DNA of 5,810 bases, taken from positions 1 through 5,810 of the forward strand of contig CAMPHU010000273.1 in assembly GCA_946886065.1 (NCBI GenBank), given 5' to 3'. The DNA comes from an uncultured Massilia sp. GTDB taxonomy: Bacteria; Pseudomonadota; Gammaproteobacteria; Burkholderiales; Burkholderiaceae. The notes beneath the pieces were generated by a model. The model was given only the letters and a program-made list of their open reading frames with translations, ran no database searches and was not told where the DNA came from. Below are positions 1 to 5,605 of this stretch, piece after piece. A program made the translations under genes and the position numbers. How positions within the stretch are numbered: position 1 is the stretch's first letter; each line of letters begins with the position of its first letter.

Positions 1-21
1 CATACTGATGCTCAGCGAACT

Positions 22-132
22 TCGGCACCGGCAGGGGGACACCGAGTCCTGGTGCGACGGTCTTACTGCTAAAGGAAAAAGCAGTCGGATAGACCCTGGC
101 GGCACTTCCACACGGAATGAGAACAGCGCCAG
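22..132. other. Gene-free left flank with three tandem inverted repeats
   Basis: No convincing gene lies in positions 1-135. Three inverted repeats follow each other almost without spacers. The first has an outer arm TCGGCACC (22-29) against GGTGCGA (51-57) with one bulge, and an inner GGAC (37-40)/GTCC (46-49). The second has GGTCT (59-63)/AGACC (91-95) enclosing ACTGCT (65-70)/AGCAGT (80-85). The third has CTGGCG (96-101)/CGCCAG (127-132) enclosing TTCC (106-109)/GGAA (114-117). They could fold as RNA from either strand. Alternatively, the first 72 bases could be the end of a plus-strand gene in frame 1 (stop TAA at 70-72), but that frame has poor GC at third positions, unlike the real genes here. 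I recognise no known RNA family. Confidence 0.35.
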
Positions 133-135
133 TGC

Positions 136-167
136 AAAAAAAACTCCCGGCGAAACCGCACCGGGAG
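136..167 (-). terminator. Rho-independent terminator of dctA
   Basis: Read on the minus strand, a 7-bp perfect stem CTCCCGG/CCGGGAG (plus-strand arms 144-150 and 161-167, loop of 10) is followed directly by eight T residues (136-143). It begins 34 bases past the dctA stop codon. This is a textbook intrinsic terminator, and its T-tract orientation fits dctA only. A 14-bp perfect palindrome, CAGGCCGCGGCCTG (187-200), sits between the stop codon and this hairpin and may add to the 3'-end structure. Confidence 0.9.
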
Positions 168-200
168 ATCACAAGGAAAACCAGTTCAGGCCGCGGCCTG

Positions 201-1526
201 CTACACCATTTTCGCCGCCGCCGGCAACGGCACCAGGCCCGCATCGCCGACCGCCGCCACATCGTCGGCCTCGTGCTCCCCGTCCAGCACGCGGCGCGCC
301 TGTTCCAGGTCCATCTCGCCTTCCCAGCGCGCCACGACGATCGCCGCCACCGCGTTGCCGATCAGGTTGGTGATGGCGCGGATCTCGTTCATCAGGCGGT
401 CGATGCCGATCACCAGCGCAATGCCGGCCACGGGGATCAGCGGCATCGATGCCAGGGTCGCCGCGAGCGCCACCAGCGCCGCGCCCGCCACGCCGGCGCC
501 GCCCTTCGAGGTCACCAGCAGGATCGCCAGCAGGCCGAGCTGCTGCCACAGGCTCAGGTCGATGTTCAGGGCCTGGGCGATGAACAGCGAGGTCATGGTC
601 AGGTAGATCGCGGCGCCGTCCAGGTTGAACGAGTAGCCGGTCGGGATCACCATGCCCACCACCGAGCGCGCGATGCCGAGCTTTTCGAGCTTGGTCATCA
701 TCTGCGGCAGCACCGACTCGGTGCTGGCCGTGCCCAGCACGATGAAGATCTCTTCCTTCAGGTAGCGGACCAGCTTCCACAGCGAGACCCCGGCGGCGCG
801 CGCGATCGAGCCCAGCACGAAGACGATGAAGATGAGGGTGGTCGCGTAGTAGCAGGCGATCAGCAGCGCCAGCTGCTGCAGGGTGCCGATGCCGAACTTG
901 CCGACCGTGAATGCCATCGCGCCGAAGGCGCCGAGCGGGGCGAGCTTCATCACCAGGCCGACGATACCGAGCAGTACCTTGCCGAATTCGTCGATGACGA
1001 CGCGCGCCTTTTCGCCGCGCTGGCCCAGGATCGACAGGCTGACGCCGAACAGGATCGAGAACAGCAGCACCTGCAGCAGGTTACCCTTGGCAAAGGCATC
1101 GACCACCGAGGACGGGATGATCGCCGCCAGGAACTGGCCGGTCGACTGGGGCTGCGCCTTCTGGGCGATCTGGGCCACCGCGCCCTGGTCGAGCGAGGCG
1201 ACGTCGGCATTGATGCCGGCGCCGGGCTGCATGACGTTCGCGATCACCATGCCGATGATCAGGGCGAGCGTCGTGATGACTTCGAAATACAGCAGCGCCT
1301 TGCCGCCCACGCTGCCCACTTTCTTGAGGCTCTCCATGCCCGCAATCCCGCACACGACGGTGCAGAAGATGACCGGGGTGATGACCATCTTGATGCTGTT
1401 GATGAAGGCATCACCGAGCGGTTTGAGGTCGGTGGCGATGGCCGGATAGTAATGCCCGACCGCGATGCCGGCGACGAGCGCCACGATGACCTGGAAATAC
1501 AGACTGCGAAAAAGCGAGCTCCTCAT
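201..1526 (-). CDS. dctA: C4-dicarboxylate:cation symporter DctA
   Basis: This encodes a 441-residue inner-membrane secondary transporter of the DAACS (glutamate/dicarboxylate:cation symporter) family, which imports succinate, fumarate, malate and often aspartate with cations. It aligns by eye with E. coli DctA (about 428 residues) from the first residues (MRSSLFRSLYFQV) onward, which supports the start, as does a strong AGGAGG six bases upstream. Family landmarks are PVIFCTVV near residue 51, the HP1 hairpin TASTES (266-271), the TM7 motif GYSFNLDG (297-304), the HP2 tip SKGGAGVAGAA (340-350) and the TM8 substrate-site helix from D376 through R383, N387 and N391. Two ligand-site positions differ from the DctA I remember: NLDGA instead of NLDGT, and GGAGVAGAA instead of GAAGVTGSG, so substrate preference could differ. 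The last 40 or so residues are a poorly conserved cytoplasmic tail. It has its own promoter and terminator, so it is probably monocistronic. Confidence 0.93.
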   Translation of the reverse strand: MRSSLFRSLYFQVIVALVAGIAVGHYYPAIATDLKPLGDAFINSIKMVITPVIFCTVVCGIAGMESLKKVGSVGGKALLYFEVITTLALIIGMVIANVMQPGAGINADVASLDQGAVAQIAQKAQPQSTGQFLAAIIPSSVVDAFAKGNLLQVLLFSILFGVSLSILGQRGEKARVVIDEFGKVLLGIVGLVMKLAPLGAFGAMAFTVGKFGIGTLQQLALLIACYYATTLIFIVFVLGSIARAAGVSLWKLVRYLKEEIFIVLGTASTESVLPQMMTKLEKLGIARSVVGMVIPTGYSFNLDGAAIYLTMTSLFIAQALNIDLSLWQQLGLLAILLVTSKGGAGVAGAALVALAATLASMPLIPVAGIALVIGIDRLMNEIRAITNLIGNAVAAIVVARWEGEMDLEQARRVLDGEHEADDVAAVGDAGLVPLPAAAKMV

Positions 1527-1577
1527 TTAACTCCTCCTAGACCGCTGCATTGATTGTCCTCGTGCGGCGTAGGCCAT
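1527..1577 (-). promoter_or_regulatory. dctA leader ORFs and Shine-Dalgarno, stop abutting start
   Basis: Two nested in-frame leader ORFs precede dctA on the minus strand. The longer starts at ATG 1577 (16 codons plus stop, weak ribosome site). The shorter starts at ATG 1550, encodes MQRSRRS and has a good site: GAGGA (1557-1561) six bases before its ATG. Both end at TAA (1527-1529), and dctA's ATG follows with no gap (TAAATG). The two tandem AGG arginine codons of the short ORF are themselves the AGGAGG Shine-Dalgarno of dctA (within 1531-1538). A ribosome on the leader ORF would therefore cover dctA's ribosome site, which suggests translational coupling or competition. The ORFs are so short that chance cannot be excluded. 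Confidence 0.4.
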
Positions 1578-1614
1578 CTGTCGATCCGCTCTGCGGCGGG
1601 CACTGGGAATAAAG

Positions 1615-1638
1615 CCGGACTGCGGAATGACAGCCCGG
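1615..1638 (-). promoter_or_regulatory. Stable hairpin in the dctA leader
   Basis: In the predicted dctA transcript an 8-bp stem, CCGGGCUG pairing with CAGUCCGG (one G-U pair), closes an 8-base loop. It lies about 40 bases after the predicted transcription start and about 90 bases before the ATG. Only CUUUAUU follows it, too few U residues for a normal intrinsic terminator. It may stabilise the leader, bind a factor or act in attenuation. A second small hairpin, CCGC-AGA-GCGG (1586-1596), lies between it and the leader ORF. Confidence 0.5.
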
Positions 1639-1686
1639 TGAACCTTGTCCGTCTTGTTGTGCGCGGCTCAGCTGGACCCCAACTTG

Positions 1687-1715
1687 ATGCTAGCGTGGCC
1701 CAATATCACTGTCAA
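1687..1715 (-). promoter_or_regulatory. Sigma-70 promoter of dctA
   Basis: On the minus strand a perfect -35 box TTGACA (plus-strand 1710-1715) is separated by exactly 17 bases from TAGCAT (1687-1692), a 4/6 match to the -10 consensus. Transcription would start near 1680, giving a leader of about 150 nt. I looked for a sigma-54 (-24/-12) element, which drives dctA in several bacteria, and found none in 1541-1763. Confidence 0.7.
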
Positions 1716-1741
1716 ACACATCATCTAAATGACTTATTGAA

Positions 1742-1783
1742 GAAAAAAAGAAAATCCCGCGTGTCAGATCAGGGAAGTCACGC
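1742..1783 (-). terminator. Possible weak terminator of yeiH
   Basis: Read on the minus strand, the end of yeiH can form GCGTG/CACGC (plus arms 1779-1783 and 1759-1763), or alternatively TCCC/GGGA (1772-1775 with 1755-1758). A T-rich run, ATTTTCTTTTTTTC (1742-1755), follows. The stems are only 4-5 bp and overlap the stop codon, so termination may be partial and some yeiH transcripts may continue into dctA. Confidence 0.45.
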
Positions 1784-2792
1784 CCAGGTTGATCGCATAG
1801 CCGCCCACCACCAGGAACAGGAACAGCACGCTGGCCAGCAGGATCGGTTTCAGGCCCGCCTGGCGGATGGCCGAGGCCTGGGTCCGCAGTCCGAGCGCCC
1901 CCATTGCCATCGCCAGCAGGACGGTATCGACCTGCACGATCCAGTGCACCAGCTGCGGCGGCAGCAGGCCCAGGGAATTGACGCCGCTGGCGACGATGAA
2001 CAGCAGCGCGAACCAGGGGATCGTGATGCGGCCCTTGGCCGTGCCTGCGCCCGTCCCCTCCTCGGCGCCGAGACGGCTGCTCAGGATCACCAGGAAAGGC
2101 GCCAGCATCATCACGCGCAGCATCTTCTCGATCACGGCGGCCGAGGCGGCCTGCTCGCCGACCGCCTTCCCGGCCACCACCACCTGCGCCACCTCGTGGA
2201 TGGTGGAGCCGGCATACAGGCCGTAGCCCAGCTCGGACAACTGCAGGTAGGGGTACATCAGCGGGTAGAGGAACATGCCGAGCGTGCCGAAGACGACCAC
2301 GGTGGCCACCGCCACCGAGACCTTGTGGGCATGGGCGCGCACCACGGGCTCGGTCGCCATCACCGCGGCCGCCCCGCAGATCGCGCTGCCGGCGCCGATC
2401 AGCATCGAGGTCTGCTTGTCCAGGCCGAACATGCGGGTGCCGAGCTGTACTGCGAGGGTGAAGGTGATGGCAATGACCAGGATGTCGATCACCACGCCGG
2501 CCCAGCCGATTTCGCCGATCTGCTGGAAGGTGATGCGGAAGCCGTACAGGATGATGCCGAGGCGGAGCAGGCGCGCCTTGCTGAAGTCGACTCCGCTGGC
2601 GCAATGCGGGGCGATGCGCCCGAACACCGTATTGCCGACGACGATGCCGATCAGGATGGCCGCGGTCAGCGGGCTGACGCCCATCTGCTGGATGGCCGGC
2701 AGGCCGGCGCCCCACATCGCCAGGGCGGCGATGGCGCCCGCCAGGGCCAGGCCGCCGGCGAACTGGAGCGGAGTACCGGGTGTCGTGCTCAT
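1764..2792 (-). CDS. yeiH: YeiH/UPF0324 family putative sulfate/sulfite exporter
   Basis: This encodes a 342-residue integral membrane protein, close to the 349 residues of E. coli YeiH. The family is annotated as putative sulfate (or sulfite) exporters because relatives sit with sulfonate-degradation and sulfite-responsive genes; direct transport evidence is scarce. Many hydrophobic segments span residues 11-335. Visible family motifs are LRLGIILYGFRIT (76-88), IGAGSAICGAAAVMA (132-146), GLYAGSTIHEVAQVV (191-205) and SSRLG (238-242). The start at 2792 is supported by AGGGGA (2799-2804) six bases upstream. The gene is divergent from a LysR regulator of the YeiE type, as in enterobacteria, so control by that regulator is likely. 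It lies upstream of dctA on the same strand, but the 237-bp gap and dctA's own promoter argue against an obligate operon. Confidence 0.88.
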   Translation of the reverse strand: MSTTPGTPLQFAGGLALAGAIAALAMWGAGLPAIQQMGVSPLTAAILIGIVVGNTVFGRIAPHCASGVDFSKARLLRLGIILYGFRITFQQIGEIGWAGVVIDILVIAITFTLAVQLGTRMFGLDKQTSMLIGAGSAICGAAAVMATEPVVRAHAHKVSVAVATVVVFGTLGMFLYPLMYPYLQLSELGYGLYAGSTIHEVAQVVVAGKAVGEQAASAAVIEKMLRVMMLAPFLVILSSRLGAEEGTGAGTAKGRITIPWFALLFIVASGVNSLGLLPPQLVHWIVQVDTVLLAMAMGALGLRTQASAIRQAGLKPILLASVLFLFLVVGGYAINLGVTSLI

Positions 2793-2854
2793 TTTTGTTC
2801 CCCTGTTGAATGATTAAGCCTAGGGTAACGCCGAGCACTAATAAGTAAAAACGA

Positions 2855-2888
2855 GTTATATTTATATAATTAATCAATTAAATTGATA
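2855..2888. promoter_or_regulatory. Interleaved divergent yeiH/yeiE promoters with LysR-type operator
   Basis: This is an AT-rich core in a GC-rich window. A perfect TATAAT (2865-2870) faces yeiE. Only four bases away, TATAAC on the minus strand (2855-2860) faces yeiH, with a weak -35 TTTAAT (2877-2882) 16 bases upstream. A 15-bp perfect palindrome, ATCAATT-A-AATTGAT (2873-2887), contains the LysR signature T-N11-A (T2874, A2886). A second inverted repeat, TTATA-TTTA-TATAA (2856-2869), holds the yeiH -10 almost entirely and most of the yeiE -10. The palindrome would cover the predicted yeiE start (near 2877) and the yeiH -35 region, fitting autorepression together with control of yeiH. No good -35 is seen for yeiE. 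Confidence 0.65.
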
Positions 2889-2905
2889 TAGGGGCGGGAA
2901 CGGAA

Positions 2906-3808
2906 ATGCTGCGCACGAGCCTGAGGCAAATCGAGGTCTTCGTGGCCACGGCCCAGAAAGGGAATGTGACCCAGGCGGCGGCCGTGGTCGGCATCACGCA
3001 ATCGGCCGCCAGCATGGCCCTGGCCGAGTTCGAAAACCAGCTGGCCACGCGCCTGTTCGACCGTATCGGCAAGCGGCTGGCGCTGAACGAGGACGGGCGC
3101 GCGCTATACCCGAAAGCGGTCGAGATGGTCGAGCGGGCGCGCGAGATGGAAGGCCTGTTCCGCCAGGCCGGTGGAGCGGTGGACCTGCGCCTGGGCGCCA
3201 GTTCCACCATCGGCAATTACCTGCTGCCCCAGATTCTCGGGGCCTTCCGGGCCAGCCGGCCCGGCAGCCGCATCGAACTCGAAGTCGGCAATACGCAACA
3301 GGTGATCAACGCGATCCTGCATTTCGAGATCGATGTCGGCTTCGTCGAAGGCCCCTGCCTGCATCCGGACATCGAGGCGGGCTTCTGGCGCCCGGACGAA
3401 CTGGCGATCTGCGCGGCGCCCGGCCACCCGATCGCCCAGCCGGGCGGCGCCGGTATCGAGGCCTTGCGGGCGGCCGACTGGATCCTGCGCGAGCGCGGTT
3501 CCGGCACCCGCGAGGTGGTGGAGCAGATGCTGATGAGCCAGCTTGGCGGCATCCGGCTCATGATGGAGCTGGGCGGCACCGAGGCGATCAAGCGCGCCGT
3601 CGAGAGCGGGATGGGGATTTCCTGCCTGCCGAAGATCGCCCTGGTGGGCGCGGTCGAGCGCGGCAACCTGGTGAGCATTCCCACACCTTATCTCCAGCTC
3701 ACCCGCGCCTTCCACATCCTGGTGCACAAGGACAAATACCGCACCGGCGGCATGAGCAGCCTGATCCGGCTGTGCCAGTCCATGGCGGCGCAAAATTCAA
3801 CCATGTGA
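2906..3808 (+). CDS. yeiE: LysR-type regulator, YeiE/CysL-like
   Basis: This encodes a 300-residue LysR-type transcriptional regulator, the usual length for the family. The N-terminal winged helix-turn-helix spans about residues 4-62, with a recognition-helix region around TQAAAVVGITQSAASMALAE (22-41). A linker helix follows, then a periplasmic-binding-protein-like effector domain from about 92 to 295. ASSTIGNYLLP (98-108), ERGSGTR (196-202) and GMGISCLPK (235-243) are typical of the YeiE/CysL branch, which is linked to sulfite and sulfur metabolism; YeiE of some enterobacteria is reported to respond to sulfite. The divergent partner is yeiH, the classic YeiE neighbour, so yeiH is the likely target. 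The start follows GGGAA (2896-2900) at five bases. The CbbR subfamily is related and is an alternative reading. Confidence 0.85.
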   Translation: MLRTSLRQIEVFVATAQKGNVTQAAAVVGITQSAASMALAEFENQLATRLFDRIGKRLALNEDGRALYPKAVEMVERAREMEGLFRQAGGAVDLRLGASSTIGNYLLPQILGAFRASRPGSRIELEVGNTQQVINAILHFEIDVGFVEGPCLHPDIEAGFWRPDELAICAAPGHPIAQPGGAGIEALRAADWILRERGSGTREVVEQMLMSQLGGIRLMMELGGTEAIKRAVESGMGISCLPKIALVGAVERGNLVSIPTPYLQLTRAFHILVHKDKYRTGGMSSLIRLCQSMAAQNSTM

Positions 3809-3841
3809 TCTGTATGTATTTTGCGGCGCCGGCAGGCGGGA

Positions 3842-3857
3842 TGCGCTATGATACGCA
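3842..3857 (+). promoter_or_regulatory. Putative GntR-gene promoter with inverted repeat
   Basis: TATGAT (3847-3852) is a 5/6 match to the -10 consensus. The nearest -35-like box, TTGCGG (3821-3826), is 20 bases away, so the promoter is weak or needs help. The -10 sits inside the inverted repeat TGCG-N8-CGCA (3842-3845/3854-3857), a plausible autorepressor site. A start near 3859 would give about 25 bases of leader before ATG 3885. No intrinsic terminator of yeiE is seen in 3809-3841, so read-through from yeiE is possible. Confidence 0.4.
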
Positions 3858-3884
3858 CACTTGGAACCTTACTGTCGCCACCAT

Positions 3885-4640
3885 ATGGAACAAATTTTTC
3901 GATCGGATGTCGCCCTGGGCCTCCCGCTGTACCGGGAGGTCAAGCACAAGCTCCTGGAATCGCTGCGTGGCGGCGAATGGAAGCCGGGGGAGATCATCCC
4001 GGCCGAAAAGCGCCTGTGCGAGCGCTTCGGCGTCAGCGTCGGCACGCTGCGCAAGGCCGTCGACGAGCTGACCGCCGAGAATATCCTGATCCGGCACCAG
4101 GGACGCGGCACCTTCGTCGCCTCGCACAGCCAGGACCGCTACATGTTCGGCTTCTTCCATGTCTTCGCCCAGGACGGCCGCAAGGAATATCCGAAGGTGG
4201 AATTCATCAGCCTGACGAAAGAGAAGGCCGATGCCGACAGCGCCGCGCGGCTCGGCGTCAAGAAAGGGGCAAAGCTGATCCGCATCGTGAACCGGCTCAG
4301 CCTGGGCGGACGGACCGTGATCATCGACGACATCCTGTTGCCGGAGCACTTTTTTTCCGGCATGAGCGAAGCCCAGGTACGCGAGCGCCGCACCACCCTC
4401 TACCAGTTATACCAGGACTGCTTCGGCGTCGGCGTGCTGCGTACCGAAGAGCGCCTGCGCGCCTGCGGCGCCGATGCCGAGGTGGCGCAGCTGCTTGGCA
4501 TTGCCGAAGGCACGCCGCTGCTGCACGTCATCCGCCGCGCGCTCAGCTTCCGCGACGAAGTGGTCGAGCTGCGCCACTCCTATGTCGTCACCGACCAGTA
4601 CGAGTATTTCGCGGGCGACGACAGCCAGGGCCACGGCTAG
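3885..4640 (+). CDS. GntR-family regulator with UTRA domain (HutC subfamily)
   Basis: This encodes a 251-residue ligand-responsive regulator. A winged helix-turn-helix covers about residues 13-78: PLYREVKHKLLESLRGGEWKPG leads into IIPAEKRLCERFGVS, then GTLRKAVDELTAENILIRHQGRGTFV, all typical of GntR. A UTRA ligand-binding domain follows from about 95 to 240, ending in LRHSYVVTDQYEYF. HutC-type proteins bind small molecules such as urocanate, sugar phosphates or phosphonates; the ligand here cannot be told. I chose ATG 3885 over the upstream TTG at 3861 because the predicted promoter would start transcription at about 3859. Neither start has a clear Shine-Dalgarno sequence, so translation initiation may be weak or near-leaderless. 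It ends convergently with gltL, 26 bp away. Glutamate/aspartate transporter genes nearby are possible targets by position only. Confidence 0.85.
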   Translation: MEQIFRSDVALGLPLYREVKHKLLESLRGGEWKPGEIIPAEKRLCERFGVSVGTLRKAVDELTAENILIRHQGRGTFVASHSQDRYMFGFFHVFAQDGRKEYPKVEFISLTKEKADADSAARLGVKKGAKLIRIVNRLSLGGRTVIIDDILLPEHFFSGMSEAQVRERRTTLYQLYQDCFGVGVLRTEERLRACGADAEVAQLLGIAEGTPLLHVIRRALSFRDEVVELRHSYVVTDQYEYFAGDDSQGHG

Positions 4641-4641
4641 G

Positions 4642-4660
4642 CCGGCGCCCCGGGCGCCGG
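4642..4660. terminator. Shared GC hairpin between convergent GntR gene and gltL
   Basis: The 26 bases between the two stop codons (4641-4666) are all G or C. They contain a perfect 9-bp inverted repeat around a single base, CCGGCGCCC-C-GGGCGCCGG. As RNA it would form a very stable hairpin of 7 bp with a 5-base loop on either strand. No T-tract follows on either side, so it is not a classic intrinsic terminator. It may instead block 3' exonucleases or act with Rho. Confidence 0.55.
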
Positions 4661-4666
4661 GGCCGC

Positions 4667-5392
4667 TCAGTGAATGATCCGGTCCAGGAATTCGCGCGCC
4701 CGGCCGGAACGCGGGGCGCTGAAGAACTCTTCCTTGGGGCTGTCCTCGACGATCCGCCCCCCGTCCATGAACACGATGCGGTCCGCCACCTTGCGCGCGA
4801 AGCCCATCTCATGGGTCACCACCATCATCGTCATGCCCTCCTGCGCCAGCCCGACCATGACGTCGAGCACCTCGCCCACCATTTCCGGATCCAGCGCGGA
4901 AGTCGGCTCGTCGAACAGCATCGCCTTCGGGTCCATGGCCAGGGCCCGGGCGATCGCCACCCGCTGCTGCTGGCCGCCCGACAGCTGGTTCGGGTACTTG
5001 TCCTGGTGCGCCAGCAGGCCGACGCGGTCGAGATAGGCCAGGCCGCGCTCGGTGGCATCAAGCTTGCTGCGGCCGAGCACCTTGATCTGCGCAAGTGTCA
5101 GATTTTCGCGTACGGACAGGTGTGGAAACAGCTCGAAGTTCTGGAACACCATGCCGATGTGGGCGCGCAGCCGGCGCAAATCGGTCTTCGGGTCGCCCAC
5201 GGCGATGCCGTCGACCCGCACGCTGCCCTGCTGGAAGGGTTCCAGGCCGTTGACGGTCTTGATCAGGGTCGACTTGCCCGATCCTGACGGTCCGCACACC
5301 ACCACCACGTCGCCGCGCGCCACCTGCGTGCTGCAGTCGCGCAGCACCTGGAACTCGCCATACCACTTGCTGACGTTCTCGATGTCGATCAT
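4667..5392 (-). CDS. gltL: Glutamate/aspartate ABC importer ATP-binding protein GltL
   Basis: This encodes a 241-residue ABC ATPase, the same length as E. coli GltL and closely similar throughout. It powers import of glutamate/aspartate on the cytoplasmic face of a GltJK-type permease fed by a periplasmic binding protein. Motifs seen are Walker [10 protein letters not shown] (34-42), Q-loop Q84 in MVFQ, signature LSGGQQQR (137-144), Walker B MLFDEP (158-163), D-loop SALD (165-168) and switch histidine H194 in VVTHEMG. All catalytic residues are intact. The start at 5392 is supported by alignment with GltL; the ribosome site is weak (GGA, 5399-5401). Oddly, no permease or binding-protein gene adjoins it: upstream is a divergent symporter and downstream a convergent regulator, so it is monocistronic. 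Its partners must lie elsewhere, or it serves another HisP/GlnQ-type permease. Confidence 0.92.
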   Translation of the reverse strand: MIDIENVSKWYGEFQVLRDCSTQVARGDVVVVCGPSGSGKSTLIKTVNGLEPFQQGSVRVDGIAVGDPKTDLRRLRAHIGMVFQNFELFPHLSVRENLTLAQIKVLGRSKLDATERGLAYLDRVGLLAHQDKYPNQLSGGQQQRVAIARALAMDPKAMLFDEPTSALDPEMVGEVLDVMVGLAQEGMTMMVVTHEMGFARKVADRIVFMDGGRIVEDSPKEEFFSAPRSGRAREFLDRIIH

Positions 5393-5426
5393 TTGTTGTC
5401 CATTTTCTCATCCGTTGCGTGCCTGT

Positions 5427-5449
5427 TGCACGTGCAGCAAGCATGCTTG
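5427..5449. promoter_or_regulatory. Adjacent palindromes in the gltL/symporter divergent region
   Basis: TGCACGTGCA (5427-5436) and CAAGCATGCTTG (5438-5449) are perfect palindromes of 10 and 12 bp separated by one base, with centres 12 bp apart. The second overlaps the -35 box of the symporter promoter (5447-5452), the right place for a repressor or activator site. The region also lies just upstream of gltL, so both genes could be affected. On the minus strand GATAAT (5455-5460) is a possible gltL -10, but no good -35 fits it. Confidence 0.5.
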
Positions 5450-5475
5450 ACAGCATTATCAGTGCCTAGGATACT
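5447..5475 (+). promoter_or_regulatory. Sigma-70 promoter of the right-hand symporter gene
   Basis: A perfect -35 TTGACA (5447-5452) is followed after exactly 17 bases by GATACT (5470-5475), a 4/6 match to the -10. Transcription would start near 5482, leaving a leader of about 135 nt. The leader contains no ATG codon. It has a small 5-bp hairpin, AAACG/CGTTT (5497-5513). Confidence 0.65.
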
Positions 5476-5591
5476 GCCAAACTTGCCATAACCATCAAAC
5501 GAACTGGCCGTTTCGCTCCTCGGAAAGCCAGGCATTTTGCCCGATTCACCTGCCTGCGACAGCGCCACCCGTTGCCGCCGGCCGTGCACAG

Positions 5592-5605
5592 GTCTTATAA
5601 GAGAC
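5592..5605. promoter_or_regulatory. Inverted repeat next to the symporter ribosome site
   Basis: GTCT-N6-AGAC (5592-5595/5602-5605) overlaps the perfect 10-bp palindrome TCTTATAAGA (5593-5602) and ends one base before the AGGAAG ribosome site. HutC-type GntR regulators often bind GT-rich inverted repeats with a TA-rich centre, so this is a candidate operator for the nearby GntR protein; that link is an inference. TATAAG here could also serve as a -10 with TTGCCG (5572-5577), but the start would fall inside the ribosome site. Confidence 0.3.

Noticed and set aside
59..95. tRNA-like stem-loop
   Set aside because: The 9-base loop, the bulge and the lack of a T-loop motif or acceptor stem do not fit a tRNA.
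8..373. 121-codon plus-strand ORF at the left edge
   Set aside because: It runs through the dctA terminator and into the dctA 3' end with a Pro/Arg-rich tail, has no ribosome site and no family match. A real partial gene in the first 60 bases cannot be fully excluded.
1541..1763. Sigma-54 promoter for dctA, expected from other bacteria
   Set aside because: No TGGCAC-N5-TTGC-like element is found on the minus strand; a sigma-70 promoter explains the region.
117..2813. Two long plus-strand ORFs end to end (117-1553 and 1554-2813) opposite dctA and yeiH
   Set aside because: Their translations are rich in Arg, His, Asp, Gln and Ala with no family features, the usual shadow of GC-rich genes on the other strand. 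dctA and yeiH on the minus strand are unmistakable.
3861..3884. Upstream TTG start for the GntR gene
   Set aside because: It adds only eight unconserved-looking residues, has no ribosome site and falls at the predicted transcription start.
3821..5287. 488-codon plus-strand ORF spanning the GntR gene and gltL
   Set aside because: Low-complexity Arg/Ala/Pro-rich translation with no recognisable domain; it overlaps two clear genes in other frames.
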